From assembly GCA_038131365.1 (NCBI GenBank), contig JAYPPH010000003.1, positions 372,001 to 436,000 on the forward strand: a DNA stretch of 64,000 nucleotides. Reading direction: 5' to 3'. Source of the stretch: Marisalimonas marina (GTDB lineage Bacteria > Pseudomonadota > Alphaproteobacteria > Puniceispirillales > Marisalimonadaceae). The notes under the pieces are model-generated. The model searched no databases. It was not told where the DNA came from and saw only the letters and a program-made list of their open reading frames with translations. The position numbers and the translations under genes are program-made. Positions 15,334 to 24,461 of this stretch are shown piece by piece (position 1 is the first letter of the stretch; each line of letters opens with the position of its first letter).

Positions 15334-16074
15334 TTATTTAATTTTACTGATTAAGTAAGAAGATATTTTATCTGGTAAAACACTTAAAATTCTCATAAAC
15401 AATGAAAAACCTAATGGAAAAGTAAATTCAAACTTACTACTTTTCATGTACTTATATATAAGCTTAGCAGCTTTATCAGCTTTTAGTAACCCTGGCATGT
15501 AAAAATCATTAATTGAAGTTGCTGCAGTTTCTACAAAGCCTGGACTACAAACTTGAACTTTTATACCCTTAGAATTCAAATCATACCTAATTGACTGAGC
15601 AAAAGATCTTAATGCAGCTTTTGTTGGTCCATAAGCTGCAGCTTTTGGCAAGCCAATCCAAGCAGTAATACTAGACATAATAACTATGTGACCTTTCTTA
15701 GCAAGCAACATTCTAGGAAGGAAAACTTCATAAGCATTAATAACTCCTAGGTAATTTACATTTATATGATATCTGTAATTTTCAATATTTTTTTCAGAAG
15801 CATCAACTGGTCTATAAAAACCTGCATTTAAAAAAAGTAAATCAGGTAGATTTACTTTTTTTGCAATAGATTTTAGTTTATCTAAATCTTGAACATCACA
15901 TTCATAATATTTAAATAGCCCCTTGGAACCAGATAATGCCTTACCCAATTCAATTAATTTCTTTTTATTTCTACTGATCCCAATAACTTCCCAACCGAGG
16001 TTTACTAAAAGTTTAGAAAATGACCGCCCTATACCATCACTTGCACCAGTAATTACAGCTGTTTTATACCTCAT
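15334..16074 (-). CDS. Short-chain dehydrogenase/reductase of the lipid cluster
   Basis: The 246-residue enzyme is a classical SDR. AVITGASDGIGRSFSKLL near residue 6 binds NAD(P), LFLNAGFY is the NAG motif, IVIMSSITAW carries the catalytic Ser, and YGPTKAALR gives Tyr and Lys. A basic residue after the second strand (ISRNKKK) suggests NADP. The C-terminus is hydrophobic (FTFPLGFSLFMRIL) and may touch the membrane, which fits a lipid-linked substrate. It is transcribed with the SnoaL-like gene, opposite to the cyclopropane synthase operon. Confidence 0.85.
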   Translation of the reverse strand: MRYKTAVITGASDGIGRSFSKLLVNLGWEVIGISRNKKKLIELGKALSGSKGLFKYYECDVQDLDKLKSIAKKVNLPDLLFLNAGFYRPVDASEKNIENYRYHINVNYLGVINAYEVFLPRMLLAKKGHIVIMSSITAWIGLPKAAAYGPTKAALRSFAQSIRYDLNSKGIKVQVCSPGFVETAATSINDFYMPGLLKADKAAKLIYKYMKSSKFEFTFPLGFSLFMRILSVLPDKISSYLISKIK

Positions 16075-16103
16075 AATAAACCTTATGGTTCTTAAATAAT
16101 TAG

Positions 16104-16802
16104 CTAAACTTTACAAAGTTGATAATTTACCATTACAGCCCCTCTTAAATTTGACTTAGTCAACTTTAATTTTACTAAAAAAGTATTGGCTCTTATATTT
16201 TTTTCAATTGGTAACTTACCTTCTGTAATATCGCTAGATCCTAAATATAAAAATATAACCCTAACTGGTTTTGAAGAATTAAAATATGGTGTTTTGCTAA
16301 CACCATCTATGTTGCCATCAACTTTGATCTTCAAACCACCTGAAAATAAATTTAGTACATTCTGAGGAGGAACAAAAGTTTGTGTAGAGACTGCTAATTC
16401 TCTTGATTGTAATTCGTTACATTTTTTTTTACTAGAAAGCAGTTTAAGTGTATCGATTATTTCTTTTTCAGAAACACCTGAAGCCAGACTATAAGCCAGC
16501 AGGTTTTTGGACTCCTTACCAAAGTCAGATCTCTCATCTTTAATATTTTTAGCACTTAATAATAAGTTAGCCTCTTGGAGTTTTAGTTTGGTATCAGCTA
16601 ACTTTCTTTCAAGTGCGATTTCTTTGTTATAATGGTCTGATATGATTTTTTCATTTTCAGCTATAAGAACTAACTTATCACTATTGCCAAACCACCAACC
16701 ACATATAAAAGCAACAAATATAAATAAGAGTTTAAAACAAAAACTCAGGAAAGATCTAACTTGTTTTTGCCGGTATTTACTTTGTGCTTGATAAAAATCC
16801 AA
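16104..16802 (-). CDS. Unknown membrane-anchored protein with coiled coil, 232 residues
   Basis: After a basic N-terminus (KYRQKQVR) there is one transmembrane helix at about residues 20-40 (LLFIFVAFICGWWFG). A coiled coil follows at about 48-85, then a Ser/Leu-rich linker, and finally a beta-rich domain with GGLKIKVDGNIDGVS and ANTFLVKLKLTKSNLRG. The topology is that of a bitopic protein with an external C-terminus. Two cysteines (KKCNEL and the final QLCKV) may pair. I do not recognise the family. It stands 29 nt before the SDR gene on the same strand. Confidence 0.7.
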   Translation of the reverse strand: MDFYQAQSKYRQKQVRSFLSFCFKLLFIFVAFICGWWFGNSDKLVLIAENEKIISDHYNKEIALERKLADTKLKLQEANLLLSAKNIKDERSDFGKESKNLLAYSLASGVSEKEIIDTLKLLSSKKKCNELQSRELAVSTQTFVPPQNVLNLFSGGLKIKVDGNIDGVSKTPYFNSSKPVRVIFLYLGSSDITEGKLPIEKNIRANTFLVKLKLTKSNLRGAVMVNYQLCKV

Positions 16803-16882
16803 CTTATTTCTCTAAGAAATTTATTTTTTTCTTTTTATATTTAATGTGTAATAAATCAATATCTTTTTAAATAGTAAGGATT

Positions 16883-17485
16883 TTGAAAATTAATAATCAA
16901 ATTAAAATAAAGCAACATAGAGCATGGCAAAGAATGTTATCAGGCCGCAAGCTCGACATTTTATCTCCATCTCCTTTAGATATAGAAATAGAAGATATTT
17001 GTCTTGGTTTATCTAGAGTTACAAGATGGAATGGTCAAACAACTGGAAAGCATGCCTATTCTGTTGCCCAACATTCTGTTGTTGTTGAAGAAGTCTTTAA
17101 TTTAGAGTATCCAAATTTGAATAAGAAATGGAAATTAGCAGCTCTTTTCCATGATGCTCCAGAATATGTTATTGGTGACTTAATTACACCATTCAAATAC
17201 GCACTCAATAATAGTTATAGAGATGTTGAAGATAATTTAATGAAAGCAATTCATATAAGATTTGGGTTACCCGCTGACCTACCAAAGTCAATTGAATCAA
17301 AAATTAAAAGAATTGATAAAGCTGTTGCTTGGTATGAAGCCATAAATATAGCTGGTTATGATAATAAGGAAGCTTTGGTAATCCTCAAAAAACCAATTTT
17401 AAAAAACAAATTAGATAGAATTTTGCCTTTGAGCCCAAATATTATTGCAAAAAAATTTCTGAAAAGATTTTCTGAACTTATTTAG
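16883..17485 (+). CDS. HD-domain phosphohydrolase, YfbR-like
   Basis: The 200-residue protein shows KHAYSVAQHSVVVEEVF near residues 52-68 and ALFHDAPEYVIGDLITPFK near 88-106, supplying the His, His-Asp and distal Asp of the HD metal site. This is the YfbR/5'-deoxynucleotidase-like branch, which removes phosphate from nucleotides. The start is TTG with AAGGA five bases upstream. It is transcribed alone and converges with the alpha-hydroxy-acid oxidase gene. Confidence 0.87.
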   Translation: MKINNQIKIKQHRAWQRMLSGRKLDILSPSPLDIEIEDICLGLSRVTRWNGQTTGKHAYSVAQHSVVVEEVFNLEYPNLNKKWKLAALFHDAPEYVIGDLITPFKYALNNSYRDVEDNLMKAIHIRFGLPADLPKSIESKIKRIDKAVAWYEAINIAGYDNKEALVILKKPILKNKLDRILPLSPNIIAKKFLKRFSELI

Positions 17486-17493
17486 TTTATTAT

Positions 17494-18594
17494 TTAATAA
17501 CCTTCATTTATTAAAGGAAATGGACTTAAAACGTCAGGATTTCCAAAAGAAAAATCTCTTCCTAAATAAGTATCGTCTAAACCAGATAATGAATTTACAC
17601 CTAATAATCTCATTGTAGTTAAAATTTCTAACTCTAGTAATTCAAGCATACGAACAATAGCTTTAGTTCCACCTGCAGCAGCTGCGAAGCCTTGAAGCCT
17701 TCCTATTCCAACAAAATCTGCACCTAAAGCAATCGCCTTAACTACATCAGTGCCTCTCATTATTCCGCCATCAAATATAATTTTTGCTTTCTTTCCAACA
17801 GCCTCAACAATTTCAGGTAAGACATTTAAACCACCAATTCCATAATCTAATTGCCTACCACCATGATTAGAGACGTAAATCATCTCCACTCCATGATCAA
17901 TTGCTAAAAGTGCATCTTCTTTTGTAGCTATGCCTTTGATAATTATTGGTAAATGACAATAGGATTTAATCCTATCTATATCATCCCATGAAAAGCGCAT
18001 TTGATATTCAAAACCACTGGCAGATTGGCGAGATGTTGTTCTATATCTTTTTGCTAAATCTCTTTCTCTTCTACCATAAGCATCTAAGTCTACTGTTAAG
18101 CATATAGCTGTATAGTTATGCTTCATTGCTAGCTTGATATTATTATCAACCCATTCTTGATCACCTCTAACATATAATTGAAAACATTTAGGGTAATTTG
18201 CACTTTTTGCAACTTCTTCTAATCCAGGCATACAAGTTGAGCTTATCATATGCATTGCTCCAAATTCAGCGGCAGCTAATGTTGGGGCCAAACCAGCACC
18301 TTCAACAAAATCCTGCATAGAGCCAATAGGTGCTAGTATTACTGGTATCCTTAACTCATGGCCTAAAAAGTTTGAAGTAATATCAACATTTTCAACGTCT
18401 CTCAAAACTCTTGGCCTAAATGCCAAACTATCTAGTGCAAATCTATTTCTTTTAAAAGTTGTTTCTGTTTCGGAACCTCCTATAAGATAGTCCCATGTTT
18501 CGATTGAAAGTTTTTCTTTTGCTTTTTTAACGAATTCATGAAGCACAAGATACTCTTCGCCTTCAATTACACTACCTAGTTTATTATCTTTCAT
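17494..18594 (-). CDS. FMN-dependent alpha-hydroxy-acid oxidase/dehydrogenase
   Basis: This enzyme of about 366 residues belongs to the lactate/glycolate oxidase family. It has RPRVLRDVENVDITSNFLG near the N-terminus, QLYVRGDQEWVD, the FMN-binding IIIKGIATKEDALLAIDHG, the active-site signature SNHGGRQLDYG with the catalytic His and Arg, and FDGGIMRGTDVVKA. It oxidises a small 2-hydroxy acid to the 2-oxo acid. I place the start at 18594, not the upstream ATG at 18606, because GGAG then lies six bases before it. No lactate-use operon surrounds it. Substrate is not determined. Confidence 0.88.
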   Translation of the reverse strand: MKDNKLGSVIEGEEYLVLHEFVKKAKEKLSIETWDYLIGGSETETTFKRNRFALDSLAFRPRVLRDVENVDITSNFLGHELRIPVILAPIGSMQDFVEGAGLAPTLAAAEFGAMHMISSTCMPGLEEVAKSANYPKCFQLYVRGDQEWVDNNIKLAMKHNYTAICLTVDLDAYGRRERDLAKRYRTTSRQSASGFEYQMRFSWDDIDRIKSYCHLPIIIKGIATKEDALLAIDHGVEMIYVSNHGGRQLDYGIGGLNVLPEIVEAVGKKAKIIFDGGIMRGTDVVKAIALGADFVGIGRLQGFAAAAGGTKAIVRMLELLELEILTTMRLLGVNSLSGLDDTYLGRDFSFGNPDVLSPFPLINEGY

Positions 18595-18699
18595 TTTAAT
18601 CTCCATAAATCTAAAGGCACTATATAAAATTTAATATTAAAATCTATAAAAAACTTGCCTTAGCTAAAAAGCTAAGTTACACAACTCAAATATGGTTTT

Positions 18700-18786
18700 G
18701 CGAGCGTGGCGGAATGGTAGACGCACTGGACTTAAAATCCAGAGTCCGATAAGGACGTGGGGGTTCAAGTCCCCCCGCTCGTACCA
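18700..18786 (+). tRNA. tRNA-Leu (anticodon TAA), CCA encoded
   Basis: This is a class II tRNA with a long variable arm. The acceptor GCGAGCG pairs with CGCTCGT, followed by A and CCA. The anticodon stem CTGGA/TCCAG encloses CTTAAAA, giving anticodon TAA for UUA/UUG leucine codons, the dominant leucine codon type in this AT-rich genome. The variable arm GTCCGATAAGGAC forms its own hairpin, and the T-arm GGGGG/CCCCC is intact. Confidence 0.95.
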
Positions 18787-18830
18787 TATAAATCTTATAA
18801 CATTTCTTAGTGTAATTAGGACTTTATTAA

Positions 18831-19673
18831 ATGATAATTTGTCAAACTAGAAATGAATTAGATACTGCTCTTGAAAAACTGTCTAAAAAATCTGGAAAAT
18901 TAGCCTTAATTCCAACAATGGGAAACCTTCATCACGGTCACTTGTCTCTGATTAAAATTGCAAAAAAAAATGCATCTAAGACAATTTCAACTATCTTTGT
19001 CAACCCACTCCAATTTGCCCAAAACGAAGATTTTGAAAAGTATCCAAGAACTCACGATGAGGATATCAAAAAATTAAAAGATGAAGATTGTGATATTCTT
19101 TTTATACCTAATAATAATAAAGAAGTTTTCTCATCAATTGAAAATGTAAAAACGATAAATTCTGGAGCTTTAGGTTCTGAATTATGCGGTAAGATTAGGC
19201 CTGGTCATTTTGATGGTGTTTTAACAGTTGTTAATAGATTATTTGAAATAATTGATCCTGACGTTGCTGTTTTTGGTGCTAAAGATTATCAGCAAGAGTA
19301 CTTAATTCGGCAAATGGCAAAATCACTTTATCCAAAACTTAAATTAATAAAAGGCCCTATAATTAGAGCAGAAAATGGGATTGCGCTATCTTCAAGAAAT
19401 AATTATTTGTCTGATACAGAATTAGATATTGCTTCGAATTTATATAAATGTCTTCATAATAGCTATAAGTCTTATAATAAGAATATTGATTTAAAAATTA
19501 TTATTGACGAGGCTTATGAATATCTTAAATCAAAAAATTTGAAGCCAGATTATTTTGAATTAAGAGACGATTGTCTTAACAAGATAGATTTTAATGGTTT
19601 TAATGGCAAAAAAGTTTTCCTAGCATCAGTTACAATTAATAAAACTAGATTAATAGATAACATTGAATTTTAA
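18831..19673 (+). CDS. panC: Pantothenate synthetase
   Basis: The 280-residue enzyme joins pantoate and beta-alanine with ATP to make pantothenate, the coenzyme A precursor. ALIPTMGNLHHGHLSLI near residues 25-41 is the HIGH-type nucleotide site, FVNPLQFAQNEDFEKYPR and FGAKDYQQ bind substrate, and ENGIALSSRNNYLS is the KMSKS-like loop. Length is normal. It follows tRNA-Leu by 44 nt and abuts the rhomboid gene without a gap. No panB or panD is in the window. Confidence 0.95.
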   Translation: MIICQTRNELDTALEKLSKKSGKLALIPTMGNLHHGHLSLIKIAKKNASKTISTIFVNPLQFAQNEDFEKYPRTHDEDIKKLKDEDCDILFIPNNNKEVFSSIENVKTINSGALGSELCGKIRPGHFDGVLTVVNRLFEIIDPDVAVFGAKDYQQEYLIRQMAKSLYPKLKLIKGPIIRAENGIALSSRNNYLSDTELDIASNLYKCLHNSYKSYNKNIDLKIIIDEAYEYLKSKNLKPDYFELRDDCLNKIDFNGFNGKKVFLASVTINKTRLIDNIEF

Positions 19674-20393
19674 ATGTTTTTCTTCCCTTTTGCTGATGAA
19701 AACCCAACTAGTAAAACACCAATATTTAATTGGTTAATTATAGTTATTTGTATAGTAACTTTTCTTAAATATACTTTCGATCATCCTTATATCCAAGAAC
19801 AACTATTTATAAGTTTTGGGATGATACCTGCGGTGTTATTTGGCTACTCAGAACTCTCAAGCCAATTAAAAATTGTTCCAGCATACCTCACCTTAATAAC
19901 ATCTATGTTTTTACATGGTGGATGGATGCATCTCCTAGGAAATATGACATATCTGTATATATTTGGAGATAATATAGAAGAAAGATTGGGTAAAATTAAA
20001 TTCTTAATGTTTTATTTCCTAACAGGATTATGTGCAGCTTTGACCCAAGCTTTGTTAGATACAAGTTCAACAATTCCTATGATTGGTGCTTCAGGTGCTA
20101 TAGCTGGTATTCTTGGAGGTTACTTAGTTCTATACCCAAAAGCTAATATAAAAGTATTTTTTTGGTTTATAATATTTTTTAAAGTATTTAGGATTAGGGC
20201 TTTTATAGTACTTGGTGGCTGGATTTTAATACAATTTTTAAGTTTTAGCGGAGAAGAATTTAATTCTGGAGGCGTTGCTTATGGCGCTCACATAGGAGGT
20301 TTCATTGCTGGTGCAATTTTAATAAAGTTTTTTTGCTCCCAAAAATTAATCCCAAACAAACCAAATAAAGGGTCTGTTCCAAACGCCAAATAA
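19674..20393 (+). CDS. Rhomboid family intramembrane serine protease
   Basis: The 239-residue protein has about six transmembrane helices. TSMFLHGGWMHLLGNMTYLY is the loop-1/helix-2 region, MIGASGAIAGILGG near 140-155 holds the catalytic serine, and YGAHIGGFIAGA near 205 holds the histidine. It would cleave transmembrane segments of unknown partners. Its ATG follows the panC stop directly, so the two are cotranscribed. Confidence 0.93.
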   Translation: MFFFPFADENPTSKTPIFNWLIIVICIVTFLKYTFDHPYIQEQLFISFGMIPAVLFGYSELSSQLKIVPAYLTLITSMFLHGGWMHLLGNMTYLYIFGDNIEERLGKIKFLMFYFLTGLCAALTQALLDTSSTIPMIGASGAIAGILGGYLVLYPKANIKVFFWFIIFFKVFRIRAFIVLGGWILIQFLSFSGEEFNSGGVAYGAHIGGFIAGAILIKFFCSQKLIPNKPNKGSVPNAK

Positions 20394-20394
20394 T

Positions 20395-21168
20395 TTATAG
20401 TGATCTCTCATCTATTTCATTTTCTTCTAAAATTTTACCTTTACCACCAAGGTTAATTATAGAATGCAAAACTTTTTTTGAAGCGTGATTTAGTTGAGTT
20501 TTATTTGCTGATCTAAGAACTACCGATGTTCCAAAGTTACCAGGTTTAAAATAAGGATACGAGCCAATTTTTACTTCACCAAATTCGCTTTCTATTTTTT
20601 GTAAATCTTTCGCAATTATTCCTTCTCCTAAATTACTGGAAACAGTTTTAGAAAACAACTTTTCTCCTCCTGTTAAATCATTGAGAATAGTTTGAAACAT
20701 ACCTTGCATAATTTTAGGTACCCCAGCAAATACAAATAAATTTTCTATTCTAAAACCAGGTGCGGCAGACACAGGATTATCTATTAAGGTTGAGTTAGAC
20801 GGAACAATAGCCATTTTTTGTCGTGCTTCATTAAATTCTATGTTGGTTCCTTCATAATGAATTTTCAATCTTCTCATGGCCTCATCGCTTTTCACTAGTT
20901 CTTGATTAAAAGCTCTAGCAACACATTCTGTTGTTATATCATCGTGTGTCGGCCCAATACCTCCACATGAAAAAACATAAGTAAATTTATTTGAAAAAGA
21001 TTTCACAGTTTCAATTATAGTAGATGAATCATCAGGTATAATTCTAGCTTCAATTAACCTTACTCCAATTTTATTTAATTCAGTGGCAATCCAATTGATA
21101 TTAGAATCTTTGGTTCTTCCAGAGAGTATTTCGTCTCCAATAATTATAATCCCTGCTGTTGAAACCAT
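20395..21168 (-). CDS. CinA-type molybdopterin-binding domain protein
   Basis: The 257-residue protein consists of the N-terminal COG1058 domain alone. AGIIIIGDEILSGRTKDSN at the start, VFSCGGIGPTHDDITTECVA near 85-104, and VSAAPGFRIENLFVFAGVPK near 145-165 are its marks. The C-terminal nicotinamide-nucleotide amidase domain of full CinA is absent, which is common in Alphaproteobacteria. Such proteins may act as an ADP-ribose or nicotinamide nucleotide pyrophosphatase. It is convergent with the rhomboid gene, one base apart. Confidence 0.87.
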   Translation of the reverse strand: MVSTAGIIIIGDEILSGRTKDSNINWIATELNKIGVRLIEARIIPDDSSTIIETVKSFSNKFTYVFSCGGIGPTHDDITTECVARAFNQELVKSDEAMRRLKIHYEGTNIEFNEARQKMAIVPSNSTLIDNPVSAAPGFRIENLFVFAGVPKIMQGMFQTILNDLTGGEKLFSKTVSSNLGEGIIAKDLQKIESEFGEVKIGSYPYFKPGNFGTSVVLRSANKTQLNHASKKVLHSIINLGGKGKILEENEIDERSL

Positions 21169-21269
21169 TTATAATATCCTTAATAAAAATTAATATTGTA
21201 CGTAATAAAATATGATAATATATAAATATATCTTAATTTCATCTTTTAATAATTAATATAAGAGTAATT

Positions 21270-22058
21270 ATGAATAATGTTATTCAAAAACATAACTCAG
21301 ATGCATTTATAAAAATGCATAAAGCAGGAAAACTTGCAGCAGACGTTCTAGATTATATTACTAAATATGTTAAAAAGGGCGTAACTACAGGGTATTTGGA
21401 TGATTTATGTCATGAATATATAATAAAGAACAACGCTATCCCAGCACCTCTCAATTATAGGGGCTTTCCTAAATCTACCTGTATTTCAGTAAATCACGTT
21501 GTATGCCATGGTATTCCTGGAGAAAAAATACTGGATGAAGGTGATATTTTGAATATCGATGTAACGGTTATACTTGATGGTTGGTATGGTGATACAAGCA
21601 GAATGTATTTTGTTGGAGAACCTTCTAAAAAAGCTAGATTCTTAACTAGGATCACTTATGAATGTCTGTGGTTAGGTATAGAAACAGTAAAACCAGGCAG
21701 TACAACAGGTGATATTGGCTATGCCATACAGACCCATGCAGAAAAAAATGGCTTATCAGTTGTAAGAGATTTTACAGGACATGGATTAGGAAAAACATTT
21801 CATGCTCCACCAACAATTTTACATTATGGCACCCCAAATTCAGGAGAGGTTCTCGAAGAAGGAATGTTTTTTACTATCGAACCAATGATTAACTCTGGCA
21901 GATATGATGTTAAGATTTTGTCTGACGGTTGGACAGCTGTAACCAGAGATAAAAGCTTGTCAGCTCAATTCGAACATAGCATTGGGGTAACCTCAAATGG
22001 ATATGAGGTTTTTACTAATTCGCCTAAAGGATACACACAACCAGATTACATAATCTAA
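21270..22058 (+). CDS. map: Methionine aminopeptidase, type I
   Basis: The 262-residue enzyme removes the initiator Met from nascent proteins. The five metal ligands are in place: DILNIDVTVILDGWYGDTSR (two Asp), DFTGHGLGKTFHAPP (His), FFTIEPMINSG (Glu) and SAQFEHSIGVT (Glu). Length is normal for type Ia. It is transcribed alone and faces a small basic protein gene. Confidence 0.95.
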   Translation: MNNVIQKHNSDAFIKMHKAGKLAADVLDYITKYVKKGVTTGYLDDLCHEYIIKNNAIPAPLNYRGFPKSTCISVNHVVCHGIPGEKILDEGDILNIDVTVILDGWYGDTSRMYFVGEPSKKARFLTRITYECLWLGIETVKPGSTTGDIGYAIQTHAEKNGLSVVRDFTGHGLGKTFHAPPTILHYGTPNSGEVLEEGMFFTIEPMINSGRYDVKILSDGWTAVTRDKSLSAQFEHSIGVTSNGYEVFTNSPKGYTQPDYII

Positions 22059-22070
22059 AAAATTGATAAT

Positions 22071-22238
22071 TTATTTTTTTTTTAATATTGTTTTTTTATA
22101 GATAGTTTTTTTTGTCTCTTCAATTACAGGCTTTGCTGACTTATAAGCCTTAATTGCTAACTCACCTGCCTTTTTTCTTGCTACAGGATTAGTAGCTAAA
22201 ATTTGAACAGTTTTTTTTAAAATTGTACTTAATATCAT
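22071..22238 (-). CDS. Small basic helical protein, 55 residues
   Basis: The frame starts MILSTILKKTVQILATNPVA and continues with RKKAGELAIKAYKSAKPVIE before a Lys-rich tail. The pattern of a short N-terminal helix, NP-x-A/V-R-K-K-A and repeated Ala/Lys resembles small conserved helical proteins of Alphaproteobacteria, to my recollection. There is no signal peptide. It is convergent with map, ending 12 nt from its stop. Low complexity near the end (AAA codons) lowers confidence. Confidence 0.55.
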   Translation of the reverse strand: MILSTILKKTVQILATNPVARKKAGELAIKAYKSAKPVIEETKKTIYKKTILKKK

Positions 22239-22357
22239 TGAATTCTCGAATATTTTTTAAAATTAAATTATGTGTATATTATTATATATTTTTGAGTATA
22301 AGTAATTATAAATTTAAAAGTAAAGTTTGGCTGGTTTCAATTTATTAGGTTTGGGAA

Positions 22358-23665
22358 ATGATTCAAAGATATTCTAGAGAAAAAATGGTAAAGATATGGT
22401 CTCAAGAAGAAAAATTTAATATATGGTTTCAAATCGAAGCCCATGCCTGTGATGCTCAAGCAGAATTAGGAGTGATCCCCAAAGAAGCAGCTAAAGTTAT
22501 TTGGGAAAAGGGTAAATTTGATATTGACAAGATTGACGAGATAGAAAAAACAACAAAACACGACGTGATAGCATTCCTGACAAATTTAGCTGAATATATC
22601 GGAGAGGAGGCTAGATTTGTTCACCAAGGAATGACTTCTTCAGATATCCTAGATACTACGCTATCAATACAATTACAAAAAGCTTCTGATTTATTAATAG
22701 AAGATATTGATTTATTGCTAGAAACTCTAAAAAAACGAGCATTTGAACATAAAAATACCATAACAATTGGTAGATCTCATGGAATTCATGCGGAACCAGT
22801 AACATTTGGTCTTAAATTAGCTGGGTATTATGCTGAATTCTTAAGAAACAAAAACAGGTTAATAGAAGCAAGAAATGAAATTAGCACTTGCGCGATCTCA
22901 GGTGCAGTTGGAACATTTGCACATATAGACCCTTTTGTAGAAACTTATGTATCAGATAAGTTGAATTTAAAACCAGAAGAAATTTCTACCCAAATAATTC
23001 CTAGAGATCGACATGCAATGTTTTTTTCTACTTTAGCTGTAATAGCATCTAGTGTTGAGAGATTGGCAACAGAAATAAGACATCTTCAAAGAACAGAAGT
23101 TAGAGAAGTAGAAGAATTCTTTTCCTCTGGACAAAAGGGCTCAAGTGCTATGCCTCATAAAAGAAACCCTGTATTAACTGAAAACCTAACTGGTCTTGCT
23201 AGAGTTGTAAGATCTTCAGTTATTCCTGCTCTTGAAAATGTGACTTTATGGCATGAAAGAGATATTTCTCATTCATCTGTTGAAAGGATGATGGGGCCCG
23301 ACGCCACAATTACTTTAGACTTTGCATTAACAAGATTAAATAACGTTATTGAAAATTTAATTGTTTATCCAGATGCGATGATTAATAACTTAGAAAAACT
23401 TGGAGGGCTAGTTCATTCTCAACAAGTTTTGTTAGCGTTAACCCAAAAAGGTGCAAGTAGAGAAAACGCCTATGAAATGGTTCAAAGTAATGCAATGAAA
23501 GTTTGGGAAACCCCAGAACACAAAAGGAAAGATGTATATAAAAACTTACTTAAAAAAGATGAAAATGTGATTAAATTTTTAAACGAAAATGAAATAGACG
23601 AGTTATTTAATATAACACAACACCTCGCCCATGTTGATCATATCTTTGATAAAGTTTTTAAATAA
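22358..23665 (+). CDS. purB: Adenylosuccinate lyase
   Basis: The 435-residue enzyme cleaves SAICAR to AICAR and adenylosuccinate to AMP, two steps of purine synthesis. FVHQGMTSSDILDTTLSIQ near 85-105 and IGRSHGIHAEPVTFGLK near 137-153 contribute active-site His, and GSSAMPHKRNPVLTENLTGL near 264-283 is the fumarase/aspartase superfamily signature with the catalytic loop serine. Length is typical. It opens the purine cluster, 17 nt before purC. Confidence 0.96.
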   Translation: MIQRYSREKMVKIWSQEEKFNIWFQIEAHACDAQAELGVIPKEAAKVIWEKGKFDIDKIDEIEKTTKHDVIAFLTNLAEYIGEEARFVHQGMTSSDILDTTLSIQLQKASDLLIEDIDLLLETLKKRAFEHKNTITIGRSHGIHAEPVTFGLKLAGYYAEFLRNKNRLIEARNEISTCAISGAVGTFAHIDPFVETYVSDKLNLKPEEISTQIIPRDRHAMFFSTLAVIASSVERLATEIRHLQRTEVREVEEFFSSGQKGSSAMPHKRNPVLTENLTGLARVVRSSVIPALENVTLWHERDISHSSVERMMGPDATITLDFALTRLNNVIENLIVYPDAMINNLEKLGGLVHSQQVLLALTQKGASRENAYEMVQSNAMKVWETPEHKRKDVYKNLLKKDENVIKFLNENEIDELFNITQHLAHVDHIFDKVFK

Positions 23666-23682
23666 GTGGAATTTGATAGATA

Positions 23683-24450
23683 ATGACTAAAAAGAAAATG
23701 TTATATGATGGTAAAGCTAAAACCATATTCGAAGGCCCAACATCAGATACAGTAATACAATACTTTAAAGACGATGCTACTGCAAATAATGCTGAGAAAC
23801 ACGCAATAATAGATGGTAAAGGCGTATTAAATAATTCTATTTCAGATTTTTTAATGAGGAAAATTCAAGAAATTGGGATCCCTACTCATTATATCAAAAA
23901 AATAAATATGAGGGAGCAACTAGTAAAAAAAGTAGAAATTATCCCTGTAGAATTTGTAGTTAGAAATATAGCAGCAGGATCAATAGTTAAAAGACTTGGA
24001 TTAAAAGAGGGTGAAATTTTCAAAAATCCTTTAATTGAACATTATCTCAAGCGAGACGATCTAGGGGACCCATTGGTTAATGAAGATCATATTATAAACT
24101 TTAAATGGGGAACAAGAGAAGAATTAGAAGAAATGCAAGAATATGGCCTTCGTATTAATGATTTTTTAAGAGGTTTATTCTTAGGTATAGGCCTTAAGTT
24201 AGTAGATTTTAAAATTGAATTTGGCAGATACTTCTCAGATGATGATGATGGTGTAATATTATTAGCAGATGAAATAAGTCCGGATAATTGTAGACTTTGG
24301 GACATAAAGACAAATAATAAATATGACAAAGATTTGTTCAGACAAGAATTAGGCGGACTAAAAGAGGCTTACCAAGAGGTGGCTGAAAGACTTAAAATAC
24401 TTCCAGAAAAAAAGAAATATTCAAGCAGTAAGACTGAGATAGTGAAATAG
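23683..24450 (+). CDS. purC: Phosphoribosylaminoimidazole-succinocarboxamide synthase
   Basis: The 255-residue SAICAR synthetase begins LYDGKAKTIFEG, the nucleotide-binding hairpin, and has IPVEFVVRNIAAGSIVKRLG near 86-105 and LADEISPDNCRLWD near 191-204, both family signatures. It condenses CAIR with aspartate. The C-terminal 20 residues are a charged tail. It lies in the purine operon, 11 nt before purS. Confidence 0.96.
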   Translation: MTKKKMLYDGKAKTIFEGPTSDTVIQYFKDDATANNAEKHAIIDGKGVLNNSISDFLMRKIQEIGIPTHYIKKINMREQLVKKVEIIPVEFVVRNIAAGSIVKRLGLKEGEIFKNPLIEHYLKRDDLGDPLVNEDHIINFKWGTREELEEMQEYGLRINDFLRGLFLGIGLKLVDFKIEFGRYFSDDDDGVILLADEISPDNCRLWDIKTNNKYDKDLFRQELGGLKEAYQEVAERLKILPEKKKYSSSKTEIVK

Positions 24451-24461
24451 AAAGATTTAAA

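Noticed and set aside
18659..18676. CTTAGCT-AAAA-AGCTAAG inverted repeat between the hydroxy-acid oxidase gene and tRNA-Leu
   Set aside because: The stem is perfect but lies between divergent genes, lacks a U-tract and is not placed as a terminator; operator function is possible but unsupported.
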